This document shows, piece by piece, positions 1 to 6,468 of a DNA stretch of 13,264 bases. Source of the DNA: Verrucomicrobiota bacterium. Lineage in GTDB: Bacteria > Verrucomicrobiota > Verrucomicrobiia > Limisphaerales > JADLHS01. Under the pieces are notes generated by a model. That model did not search any database, was not told where the DNA came from, and saw nothing but the letters and a program-made list of their open reading frames with translations. The stretch spans positions 1 through 13,264 of the forward strand of contig JANYBF010000207.1 in assembly GCA_025360895.1 (NCBI GenBank), read 5' to 3'. How positions within the stretch are numbered: position 1 is the first letter of the stretch; the number at the start of each line of letters is the position of its first letter. A program made the translations under genes and the position numbers.

Positions 1-470
1 TGCAGGCCGCCGATTATCACTCCGCCAATACTGTATTTGTTGATGATCCTATCATCGCTTACTGGTGGGACTAGATCGCTTTGAGCAGTCAGTCTCGGGA
101 AGATGAAGCGGGTGACGCTGGTCTTGAATACAATATACTGGATTGGAGCCGCCAGAATAACGGCAACGGCACCCCCGATAAGCTTGGCAGTCAGTGCGCT
201 GGCTCCGCTATTGCCCAACACGATCGACATTGCTCCACCGCACATCAATCCAACGACAAAGCTGACGACATTTGCCAGAATCCAGTAGAAAGCGAAAGCT
301 TTCATGTAGGCCGCCTGTTTTAGTTTTGGTGTGGTCGCAAACAACGGCGCCGCTGAATTTACTTCGTCCATTTGTGGTGGCGCAGGGGGACGCTCGTATT
401 CAGTGCCACACTCCCGACAACGAACAGCTTCGTCGGTGTTCTCACGCCCACAATAAGAGCAATTCTTCAT
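1..470 (-). CDS. Zinc-ribbon membrane protein, partial (runs off left edge)
   Basis: Read from an ATG at 468-470 leftward, 156 codons are open with no stop, so the C-terminus lies outside the window. The N-terminus is a compact zinc ribbon, MKNCSYCGRE followed by VRCRECGTEYE. Four cysteines (C4, C7, C18, C21) form two CxxC knuckles suited to one zinc ion. A Pro-rich linker follows (about 27-48), then a hydrophobic segment (about 58-86), a second one (about 96-116) and the beginning of a third at the edge (about 148-156). This is the common layout of small bacterial proteins with a cytoplasmic zinc ribbon tethered to a multi-helix membrane domain. Their function is generally unknown, and I do not recognise a specific family. 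The start overlaps the stop of the upstream 62-codon gene as TAATG, which suggests translational coupling. No Shine-Dalgarno is obvious. I am confident that it codes for protein, and not of its function. Confidence 0.8.
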   Translation of the reverse strand, partial: MKNCSYCGRENTDEAVRCRECGTEYERPPAPPQMDEVNSAAPLFATTPKLKQAAYMKAFAFYWILANVVSFVVGLMCGGAMSIVLGNSGASALTAKLIGGAVAVILAAPIQYIVFKTSVTRFIFPRLTAQSDLVPPVSDDRIINKYSIGGVIIGGL

Positions 471-658
471 TATTCATCAAAGCCGAACATTTCCACCATC
501 AACCAAACTCCAATCCGAATGACGGCCAAGAAACCAACCATCATTACTGGTTTCCACCGAGCTGGCGCGGGATAAAGTGGCAACAATAAAACCATCGCAA
601 GTAACGTCAAGCCGATGGGCGTAACAAAAGCATCCTCTTGACGTGAACGGCGTAGCAC
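470..658 (-). CDS. Small two-helix membrane protein, 62 aa
   Basis: The reading frame starts with GTG (656-658) and ends with TAA (470-472), whose last base is the A of the next gene's ATG. In-frame stops lie a short way upstream and no ATG precedes the GTG, so GTG is the most upstream start. A later TTG or ATG (M22) would remove part of the first helix. The product has a charged N-terminus (MLRRSRQED), a hydrophobic stretch at about 13-30, a short Pro/Arg/Trp loop, a second hydrophobic stretch at about 37-56 and an acidic tail (GFDE). That is consistent with a two-pass inner-membrane protein with few charges inside its helices. The TAATG junction and the membrane nature of its neighbour suggest that the two are made together and may interact. 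No family is recognised. A chance frame is possible because it is short and lacks a clear ribosome-binding site. Confidence 0.5.
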   Translation of the reverse strand: MLRRSRQEDAFVTPIGLTLLAMVLLLPLYPAPARWKPVMMVGFLAVIRIGVWLMVEMFGFDE

Positions 659-832
659 GGATGGTATCCAAACGGATTGGAATTCCGAAACAAATCATTA
701 CAAATCCTTGGCGCGCTTTGCGTAGTCGCGTGCCTGCCAAGCGCCGTCGCTACCACTCCGCGCGAAAGCTCTCCTAACCCAAACACCACCCGCGCCGGAT
801 CGCCTTTTAATCCGTAATCGCCACCACTTGGC

Positions 833-848
833 GCCGCCTGTTGGCGGC
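833..848 (-). terminator. GC-rich hairpin downstream of the M48 protease gene
   Basis: A perfect 6-bp GCCGCC/GGCGGC stem with a 4-base loop lies about 37 bases past the protease stop codon. It could protect or end that transcript. There is no T-tract after it on the minus strand, so it is not a classical intrinsic terminator. The rest of the 659-884 gap shows no convincing gene. A weak dyad of GTAG/CTAC type around 722-753 is too imperfect to call. Confidence 0.25.
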
Positions 849-884
849 TACACAGGCTTTAAAAGTCAGATGAAGCCCGTGTCT

Positions 885-2192
885 TCACTTGCTTGCTTCT
901 CGTCGGAAGTATTCTTCGTACTTCAACTTCTCGCCCGTTGCCCACGGCCGGTAGCGGTTGGCATAATCAATCCGGTCGCCGAGCACCGGATGGTTGGCGC
1001 GCATGATCTTGAACCACGGCGCGGGCTGTGGATTGCTCAGGTTTTCGAGCTGGAGTTTCACAAACGCCGTGGCGGCATCATGATTGGCCTGCGTGATTTC
1101 CAAACCGAACTGATCCGCGTCGTGTTCGATGCCGCGCGACATCCAATTGCCCACGGGAGTGATCAGGCAAAGCCCAAAGAGCTGACAGAGCAGCAAAATC
1201 AGCGGCAACGACGCAATGTCGGAAAGCTGATCGAAGCCAAGCCGGGTTTTGTAGCGAGCGATGATCAACCCGGCCAGGCGGTCGGCAAAAAAGAGCGCGG
1301 CCAGAATCATGGTGGAATTGAAAAGGATGAGCTTCCAGATATGCCCGAGGACGTAATGGCCCATCTCATGGCCGAGTACAAACAACAGTTCCCCCTCGCT
1401 CAGTTTGGCAATCGTATTGTCCCAGATGACAATCCGCTTGGTGCCACCGAAGCCGGTGACGTAGGCGTTCAAGGCTTTGGTATCAACACTCTTGTTGACT
1501 TCGAAAACATGCGTGCCTGCGATGCCGGCGCGCCCGGCCAGCGCGAGGACTTTGGCTTCGAGCGCTTTGTCTTTCATCGGGCCAAACTGGTTGAACAGTG
1601 GCTGTACCCAGATCGGCACGATCAACATGAACAGGCACAACAACGGCACGGTGACCAAGCCCACGTAGAGCCACCAACGTCGCGGGGATTTCCGTAGCGG
1701 CACGTAGGCGAGCCAGACCACCAGCGAACCGAAGAGGCATTGCACCAAGAGCGATTTGAGCGAATCTCCAAACCATTTTCCAAATGTTTGATTGGAAAGC
1801 CCGTAGGCATGTTCGCGGACAAATTCCGAGTAATAACTTAACGGCAGACCAAGGAGGGTCGTGAGCAGCTCGAAGAGAATAAAATAAACCGCCACCACGA
1901 AGCACCAGCGTTTGCCGATCTTCCCAGCCCAATTCCGGAGCCGGGCGGAGAACCCGCTGAAAAGTAGGATCATCAACACCCCAATTTGCCACAGGTTTTC
2001 GACCAACCACAACACGTTGCCGCTATGATAATAGCTAAGCGCCTTTTCGCTGGCGGGTGGAGTTGGCACCGGGGCGTCCGGCATTGCCGCTGCGGTCGCA
2101 TTTTGTGGCGGGGAAATTTTCTCCTGCGCGAGCGCACACTCAATCAGCAACAGCGTCAGCCCTGCCACCAGGGCAATCCAAATGATTTTCAT
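885..2192 (-). CDS. M48-family (Ste24/CAAX protease-like) membrane zinc metalloprotease
   Basis: This 435-residue protein carries the M48 zinc-protease signature HEMGH at residues 275-279, with H275 and H279 as zinc ligands and E276 as catalytic base. The downstream EHDAD at 356-360 supplies the third ligand, E356. The segment before the catalytic helix (NAYVTGFGGTKRIVIWDNT, 242-260) is typical of Ste24/CAAX prenyl protease 1 homologues, and the later NHPVLGDRI (400-408) matches the family's C-terminal HP..R motif. The N-terminus looks like a signal sequence (hydrophobic 4-21), followed by a Pro/Ala-rich spacer (about 28-48). Several membrane segments follow, at about 62-80, 97-116, 147-164 and 176-196, with two more flanking the active site (about 285-303 and 328-345). 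Bacterial relatives cleave membrane or misfolded proteins at the inner membrane. The natural substrate here is unknown, because no prenylation partner is expected in bacteria. The gene stands alone, divergent from the CotH gene. The start is an ATG with no clear Shine-Dalgarno. Confidence 0.93.
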   Translation of the reverse strand: MKIIWIALVAGLTLLLIECALAQEKISPPQNATAAAMPDAPVPTPPASEKALSYYHSGNVLWLVENLWQIGVLMILLFSGFSARLRNWAGKIGKRWCFVVAVYFILFELLTTLLGLPLSYYSEFVREHAYGLSNQTFGKWFGDSLKSLLVQCLFGSLVVWLAYVPLRKSPRRWWLYVGLVTVPLLCLFMLIVPIWVQPLFNQFGPMKDKALEAKVLALAGRAGIAGTHVFEVNKSVDTKALNAYVTGFGGTKRIVIWDNTIAKLSEGELLFVLGHEMGHYVLGHIWKLILFNSTMILAALFFADRLAGLIIARYKTRLGFDQLSDIASLPLILLLCQLFGLCLITPVGNWMSRGIEHDADQFGLEITQANHDAATAFVKLQLENLSNPQPAPWFKIMRANHPVLGDRIDYANRYRPWATGEKLKYEEYFRREASK

Positions 2193-2631
2193 GATAGATT
2201 AGGGCAGGGTCTGATCTGAAAAACTACCGCCGGGCGGGTTCATGCTGGTTGTCTGATCTCCTTTTGTCAATTGCGGCTGGGGCGTGTCATGGTTCGACAG
2301 GGCAGGGACATCGCGCTGCGATGTCTCCGTCCGTAAAACGGGCGGCAGGCGTGAAATTATCGGGCCTTTTTCCAATTCATTGCGCCGTGATTACGTGCTG
2401 CTGGACGGCCCAGCGCAGCTTCCCTACCTGCGTCAGACACTGCCGGCTTATTTCCAACGTAGCGCGCAACCATTGATCGATAGCACGTCATTTGCGCCAA
2501 GGAAAAGTCTGGTAGTGTCCTGATGGGCGTGATAGGAAATTGGATCAATACGAAAGCGCGATTCCCATTAAACCTTGGCCTGACGCTTTTTCCCGCACAA
2601 TGACAATGAAACCCACGAACGGCAAAAAACC
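2193..2631. other. Divergent non-coding region between protease and CotH genes
   Basis: About 440 bases lie between two divergent genes and should hold both promoters. I see no convincing coding sequence: the short open frames here have no recognisable motifs. The region contains a perfect hairpin at 2307-2325, the nine-base GTCTGATCT twice (2209-2217 and 2251-2259, 42 bases start to start) and the nine-base AGGGCAGGG twice (2201-2209 and 2299-2307). No clean -35/-10 pair could be fixed by eye for either gene. Confidence 0.5.
2307..2325. repeat. Palindromic hairpin GACATCGC-GCT-GCGATGTC
   Basis: Eight bases (2307-2314) are exactly inverse-complementary to 2318-2325, separated by a 3-base loop. 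The hairpin sits in the divergent intergenic region, more than 300 bases upstream of the CotH start. It could be a member of an interspersed palindromic repeat family, an operator, or a remnant of a mobile unit. Only one copy is visible in this window, so the choice cannot be made here. Confidence 0.4.
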
Positions 2632-4704
2632 TTGGCAAGCAACACACCAGGTCGCGCAACGCCCCGCTTGACCTTCGGGCGCCTCAACGGCTGGTTGGTC
2701 CCGCTGATATTGGGGACGGCCTTTGCTTTGCAGGCGTTGGCGCCGCGATCGGCAAACGCGGCGAAACTCGATGCTGAAGGCTTGTTCGGCGTAACCAATC
2801 TCTGGACGATCCATCTGAAGTTTACGCTGGACCAATGGGAAGCCATGGAGCCCAAGGGCGGACTTGGTCCCTTTGGCGGCGGGCCGGGACCCTTCCCCGG
2901 ACCGGGTGGGCCCAATGGAAACGGTGACAACCTCCGACCGCGGGGAGGATTTGGCCCATCAATGTTTTTGGCGCCGACTTTTCTCAGCGAAGGAGATTCC
3001 AACCATGATCGCCAGCTATCGCAGGCCGAATTCGCTGCCCTCGCGCGGAAGTGGTTTACCGCCTGGGACACGAACCAGACGGGCAAACTGGATGCGGGCA
3101 AAATCCGGGCCGGGCTGGACAAAACCATGATGCCACCACCGAACGCCGGCGGGCCGGGCCGGGGCATGGGCATGGACCCGGGCGGAGGCATGAACCTGCA
3201 AGGTCCGAAAGGCAAACGAAATGGTCTGGCGTCGGCGATGGGAATCGAATTTGTGTACGTCCATGCCGATTTGGAATTTGAGGACCGGCGTTTCCCGGAT
3301 GTGGCGGTTCGTTACAAGGGCAATGGCACTTTCCTGGAGTCGCGCAATTCGGTCAAACGTTCCCTCAAAATTGATCTCAATAAATACGCCAAAGGCAATA
3401 CGCTCGCCGGCGTGTCCAAACTCAATCTCCAAAACAACGTCACGGATGCCGGCTGGATGAATGAAGGGCTTGCCTACCGGCTTTATCGGGATGCCGGCGT
3501 TCCCGCCCCGCGCACCGCGTATGCGCGGGTCTTCGTCACCGTGCCTGGCAAGTTTGACCGGAAGTATTTTGGTTTGTATTCGCTCAGCGAGGAGGTGGAT
3601 AAACATTTTGCCGAGCGAAATTTCGGTGCGAAACACGGCGCAATTTTCAAACCGGTGACGCCTTCCCTGTTTGCCGATCTGGGCCCCGAGTGGTCGAAGT
3701 ACAGCCAGACCTACGACCCAAAAACAACCCTGGACGAAGCGCAGAAAAGCCGGGTGATGGATTTTTGCGAACTGGTTTCCAACGCCAACGACGTGGCATT
3801 CGCCGCGCAGGCGGGAAACTATATTGACCTCGAAGAATTTGCCCGTTTTATGGCGGCCATGGTCTGGCTTTCGGATTTGGACGGCATCTTCGGGCCGGGG
3901 CAAAACTTCTATTTGCATCTGCACCCCAAGAGTCAATTATTTACGTTTATCCCGTGGGATCAGGATCATTCGTTCGGCCAGTTCGGGATGCGCGGCACCC
4001 AGGAACAACGAGAGAATCTAAGCCTTGACCACCCCTGGCAGGGCAACAACCGGTTTTTGGAAAGAATGTTCAAACTCGAAGCTTTCCAAAAGCTCTACCG
4101 GGCCCGGTTGCAGGAGTTCAGCCAGACGATCTTCAAGCCCGGACGATTCACCAATCAGGTGGATGAGATTGCGGTGGCGATCCGACCGGCGGTGGCAGAG
4201 GAATCGCAAACGAAACTGGCACGCTTCGATAAGGCGGTCGCCGGAGAAATTTTACAGAGTGGCGGTTTTGGCATGTTCGGCGGACAAGGCATCAAACCGA
4301 TAAAACCCTTTGTCGAGATTCGGACCAAATCGGTGATGGATCAGGTTGCCGGAAAGTCGTCCGGGCAAGAACTGGGCAATGGTGGTTTCCCGGGTGGCCC
4401 GCCCGGCGATCCGGGCCGGGGACCCGGAAATCGTAGTGGGCCGGGCGGGCCCGGCGGTTTTGGGCCCGGCGCATTTCTCGGGGACATGTTTGTGGAGGCG
4501 TTTGACCAGGACAAAGATTCCGTCATTACCCAAGCCGAGATGGATCAAACCTTCGCCAAATGGTTTGCCGGTTGGAGTGGCGATCAGAGCGGGGCACTGA
4601 GCGAAGAACAACTCCGCGCGGGAATTGATAAAGATTTGGCTCCAACTCGCCCAGGTCCGTTTCCTGGATTTTCTGGTCCTCCGGGACCGCCGAGTGAAAA
4701 ATAA
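2632..4704 (+). CDS. Secreted CotH-family protein kinase-like protein with EF-hands
   Basis: This is a 690-residue protein. The N-terminus is basic, followed by a hydrophobic core (about 21-37) and an ANA|A signal-peptidase I site near residue 43, so it is probably exported. The CotH core spans roughly 200-570. It contains VAVRYKGNGTF (225-234), a basic RSLKIDLNKY segment (243-252), KLNLQNN (263-269), an YFGLYSLSEEVD segment (312-323) and FIPWDQDHSFG (439-449), whose aspartates fit the catalytic metal-binding DxD of CotH kinases. Canonical EF-hand loops occur at 122-133 (D122, N124, D126, E133) and 625-636 (D625, D627, D629, E636). Each is followed by a degenerate second hand (146-157 and 649-660). 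Gly/Pro-rich linkers flank both pairs. CotH phosphorylates coat proteins in spore formers; in non-spore formers the substrates are unknown and probably extracellular. The start is TTG, with a stop 51 bases upstream in frame and the first in-frame ATG well past the signal peptide. An out-of-frame ATG at 2606 raises the possibility of a frameshift. Confidence 0.9.
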   Translation: MASNTPGRATPRLTFGRLNGWLVPLILGTAFALQALAPRSANAAKLDAEGLFGVTNLWTIHLKFTLDQWEAMEPKGGLGPFGGGPGPFPGPGGPNGNGDNLRPRGGFGPSMFLAPTFLSEGDSNHDRQLSQAEFAALARKWFTAWDTNQTGKLDAGKIRAGLDKTMMPPPNAGGPGRGMGMDPGGGMNLQGPKGKRNGLASAMGIEFVYVHADLEFEDRRFPDVAVRYKGNGTFLESRNSVKRSLKIDLNKYAKGNTLAGVSKLNLQNNVTDAGWMNEGLAYRLYRDAGVPAPRTAYARVFVTVPGKFDRKYFGLYSLSEEVDKHFAERNFGAKHGAIFKPVTPSLFADLGPEWSKYSQTYDPKTTLDEAQKSRVMDFCELVSNANDVAFAAQAGNYIDLEEFARFMAAMVWLSDLDGIFGPGQNFYLHLHPKSQLFTFIPWDQDHSFGQFGMRGTQEQRENLSLDHPWQGNNRFLERMFKLEAFQKLYRARLQEFSQTIFKPGRFTNQVDEIAVAIRPAVAEESQTKLARFDKAVAGEILQSGGFGMFGGQGIKPIKPFVEIRTKSVMDQVAGKSSGQELGNGGFPGGPPGDPGRGPGNRSGPGGPGGFGPGAFLGDMFVEAFDQDKDSVITQAEMDQTFAKWFAGWSGDQSGALSEEQLRAGIDKDLAPTRPGPFPGFSGPPGPPSEK

Positions 4705-4736
4705 GCTTTGCTCGTTTATTGAACTTTTAATCCACG

Positions 4737-4865
4737 TCAGATCAGTGCCGCCAAGTCTTTGGCACTGACAAAAACGTTGAGCCGCTTATCGCTTAAGGCG
4801 AGTAGGAGATTCGTTCCGTGAGCTTTTTGGAAATCCCGCAACCATTGCCATTCTTCCGAAGCGAA
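4737..4865 (-). pseudogene. Protein-like 42-codon remnant, family unknown
   Basis: On the minus strand, codons from 4865 down to the TGA at 4737-4739 read like real protein. The stretch opens with FASEEWQWLRDFQ, passes through LLLALSDKRLN and ends FVSAKDLAALI. It is bounded upstream by an in-frame TGA (4866-4868), itself preceded by the open stretch AGPGDVLWL and a TAA at 4896-4898. No ATG or GTG start is available; the only internal candidate is a TTG at 4839-4841. It lies about 50 bases downstream of the GspG-like gene on the same strand. The composition (paired Trp, Leu-rich helix, charged turns) is unlike a random frame, so a decayed C-terminal gene fragment is the likeliest reading. A chance frame cannot be excluded, and I do not recognise the family. 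Confidence 0.35.
4742..4768. terminator. Hairpin between convergent genes (TCAGTGCC/GGCACTGA)
   Basis: A perfect 8-bp inverted repeat (4742-4749 with 4761-4768) with an 11-base loop lies 38 bases after the CotH stop codon. It lies between the CotH gene and the convergent minus-strand operon, where a bidirectional terminator would be expected. There is no proper T-tract on either strand. It also lies inside the protein-like remnant at 4737-4865, so the symmetry may be accidental. Confidence 0.35.
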
Positions 4866-4914
4866 TCACAACCAGAGAACATCGCCCGGCCCGGCTTATG
4901 CTGTCTGATTTGAA

Positions 4915-5325
4915 TCAGTTCGAGCGGAGCACATCGTCCGCATCCAGGACAGTGCTGTCATCAAACCGGCGGTTCGGACCGGCGGAGCGGATCAGGACGC
5001 CGACATCCGAGAAATAGATGCGGAGTGGAGTGCCCCAAGGATCAAGGTATTCGCCCTTTTCATTCAACTCGGTCTTGCGGCCAACCAGGATGATAATGTT
5101 TTTGGAATTGTTGCCTTGCAGCGCCTTGGCCACCTGGGCATTGCCACCGACGGGATAGGCGCCGATGCGTTCTTTGTATTTTTGAAGCCCCGAGAAGAGG
5201 TTCTCGATGTCTTCGTTGAACTGCGCGGTGCGCGCATTGGCCCGGATCGTGGACCAAGCTTTGGAAGCCCAGATGACGCCGAAAAACACCGTGAGGATTC
5301 CGATGCCGTAAAATATCTTCTTCAT
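4915..5325 (-). CDS. GspG-like pseudopilin-fold membrane-anchored protein
   Basis: From the ATG at 5323-5325 the product is 136 residues. An in-frame ATG at 5353-5355 would add ten residues (MWYPPCLRLR), but MKKIFYGIG makes a better membrane-anchor start. One N-terminal helix (about 4-20) is followed by a periplasmic domain. This shows the type II secretion major pseudopilin pattern: NEDIENLFSGLQKYKERIGAYP (37-58), DPWGTPLRIYF (95-105), then SAGPNRRFDDS (114-124) and a final DADDVL (128-133). GspG proteins bind calcium with the loop near the C-terminus, and the acidic residues here fit that. The prepilin peptidase site (G-F-T-L-x-E type) is missing, so it probably stays as a transmembrane-anchored protein instead of being processed into a pseudopilus. 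It follows the LacI-family gene by about 60 bases from stop to chosen start (30 from the alternative ATG) and may share its transcript. Its function is not established. Confidence 0.75.
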   Translation of the reverse strand: MKKIFYGIGILTVFFGVIWASKAWSTIRANARTAQFNEDIENLFSGLQKYKERIGAYPVGGNAQVAKALQGNNSKNIIILVGRKTELNEKGEYLDPWGTPLRIYFSDVGVLIRSAGPNRRFDDSTVLDADDVLRSN

Positions 5326-5385
5326 GCGCAGTCTTAAGCAGGGGGGATACCACATCCGGCTTTAACCTTGGTCCGCCGGGGGCAA

Positions 5386-6399
5386 TCAAGCTGACCGCAG
5401 GGCGGCCGTGCTGGCGCGAATAATGAGTTCGGCCGGGAGACGACGGTTTTCAACCGGTTCACCGCGGAGCAACTGCAACATCATTTCGATCGCCGCCGTG
5501 CCGAGCCGGAATTTGGGCTGGCGAACCGTCGTCAACGGGATCCGAAAATGTTCGGCAAGGAGGATGTTGCCGAAGCCGACGAGCGAGAGGTCTTGGGGAA
5601 TGCGGAGGCCCTGCTGAAGCAGCGTGTTGGCGCAACCGACCGCAACCAGATCGTTCACGGCCAGCACGGCGGTGGCGGCGCGCTTTTCATTGACGAACTG
5701 GAGCGCGGCTTTTACCCCATCCTCGATGGTGCTGCCGGCGTGAAAAACAAGGCGGTCATCCACGTCGAGGCCGGCGTCGCGGTGGGCGCGCCGGTAGCCT
5801 TCAAATCGTTCCTGCGCCCACATGGCGGGCAACGGGCCGGCCAGATAGGCGATGCGTTGATGCCCCAACTGCAACAAGTGTTGCGTGGCGGCAAAACTGG
5901 CGGCGAGATCATCCCCCTGCACGCTTGCAAACTGGCTGCAACAGGCGCCGGGTGAACCCAGCAGGACAACCGGCGTCTTGCGGGCTTGCAATTCGCGGTA
6001 AATGCGGGCATCGCTTTCCATCCGATACACCGGCGCGATAAAAATTCCGTCCACGCGGCGCGACAGCAGGCGACGGAGGCAAGCCTCCTCGCGTTCGATC
6101 AAGTTTTGGGTGTGCATCAGCAGCACGTCGTAGCCGAGTTCCCGGGCACGTTCTTCGACCGCCAGCACGACGCGCGCGAAGATGGGATTCGTGGTGGCAG
6201 GAATCACCAGGCCAAACAGTTTGGTGGTACCCAACCGCAGTCCCAAGGCGGCGGAATCAGGCACGTAACCCATTTCCTGGGCCGCCTTTTTGATGCGGGC
6301 GCGGGTCGCCGCCGCCACGTCGGGTTGGTCGCGCAAGGCTTTCGAGACGGTCATCACGGAAACCCCCACCTGGGCGGCAATATCAACAAGGCGAATCAT
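5386..6399 (-). CDS. LacI-family transcriptional regulator
   Basis: This 337-residue protein has the normal LacI/GalR length. The N-terminal helix-turn-helix (LVDIAAQVGVSVMTVSKAL, 4-22) fits the family DNA-recognition pattern, and ARIKKAAQEMGYVPD (34-48) leads into the hinge helix. The hinge ends in LFGLVIP (61-67), the first strand of the periplasmic-binding-protein-like effector domain. Later family landmarks are RRVDGIFIAP (114-123), the GHQRIAYLAGP segment (179-189), AVLAVNDLVAVG (244-255), LSLVGFGN (271-278), TTVRQP (290-295) and LPAELIIRAST (321-331). The ligand is probably a sugar or related small molecule, but no sugar-uptake or catabolic gene lies nearby to identify it. It lies 69 bases downstream of nadK with an imperfect dyad between them, where autoregulation is possible. 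The ATG start has no clear Shine-Dalgarno. Confidence 0.93.
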   Translation of the reverse strand: MIRLVDIAAQVGVSVMTVSKALRDQPDVAAATRARIKKAAQEMGYVPDSAALGLRLGTTKLFGLVIPATTNPIFARVVLAVEERARELGYDVLLMHTQNLIEREEACLRRLLSRRVDGIFIAPVYRMESDARIYRELQARKTPVVLLGSPGACCSQFASVQGDDLAASFAATQHLLQLGHQRIAYLAGPLPAMWAQERFEGYRRAHRDAGLDVDDRLVFHAGSTIEDGVKAALQFVNEKRAATAVLAVNDLVAVGCANTLLQQGLRIPQDLSLVGFGNILLAEHFRIPLTTVRQPKFRLGTAAIEMMLQLLRGEPVENRRLPAELIIRASTAALRSA

Positions 6400-6413
6400 T
6401 TGATTGTTTGCGA

Positions 6414-6447
6414 GGCTGCGACCCTCGGGACACCGACGGTTGCAGGC
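6414..6447. promoter_or_regulatory. Imperfect inverted repeat upstream of the LacI-family gene
   Basis: GGCTGCGACC (6414-6423) pairs with GGTTGCAGGC (6438-6447) in eight of ten positions, plus one G-U, across a 14-base loop. It lies 15-48 bases upstream of the regulator's start, in the nadK-lacI gap. It could be an operator for autoregulation, an mRNA hairpin or a weak terminator for nadK. The core ACCGACGGT (6432-6440) has the CG-rich dyad character seen in some LacI-family operators. This is inference only. Confidence 0.25.
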
Positions 6448-6468
6448 TGAAGTTTTCGGAGCATGGCC

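Noticed and set aside
722..753. Dyad GTAG...CTAC around a GC-rich centre
   Set aside because: Only about four outer bases pair cleanly, and there is no second copy in the window to support a repeat family.
828..1697. Plus-strand open frame of 289 codons opposite the M48 protease
   Set aside because: HEMGH and the membrane segments on the minus strand identify the real gene.
2249..2523. Two small plus-strand open frames (76-80 codons) in the divergent gap
   Set aside because: They have no domain or clear start signal and overlap the hairpin, with composition like random frames.
2568..3215. Minus-strand Pro-rich frame at the CotH N-terminus
   Set aside because: It is the reverse complement of the Gly/Pro-rich linkers; low complexity, not a gene.
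3016..3936. Minus-strand open frame of 306 codons opposite the CotH gene
   Set aside because: The CotH frame has a signal peptide, EF-hands and kinase motifs; the antisense frame has none and is probably a mirror effect.
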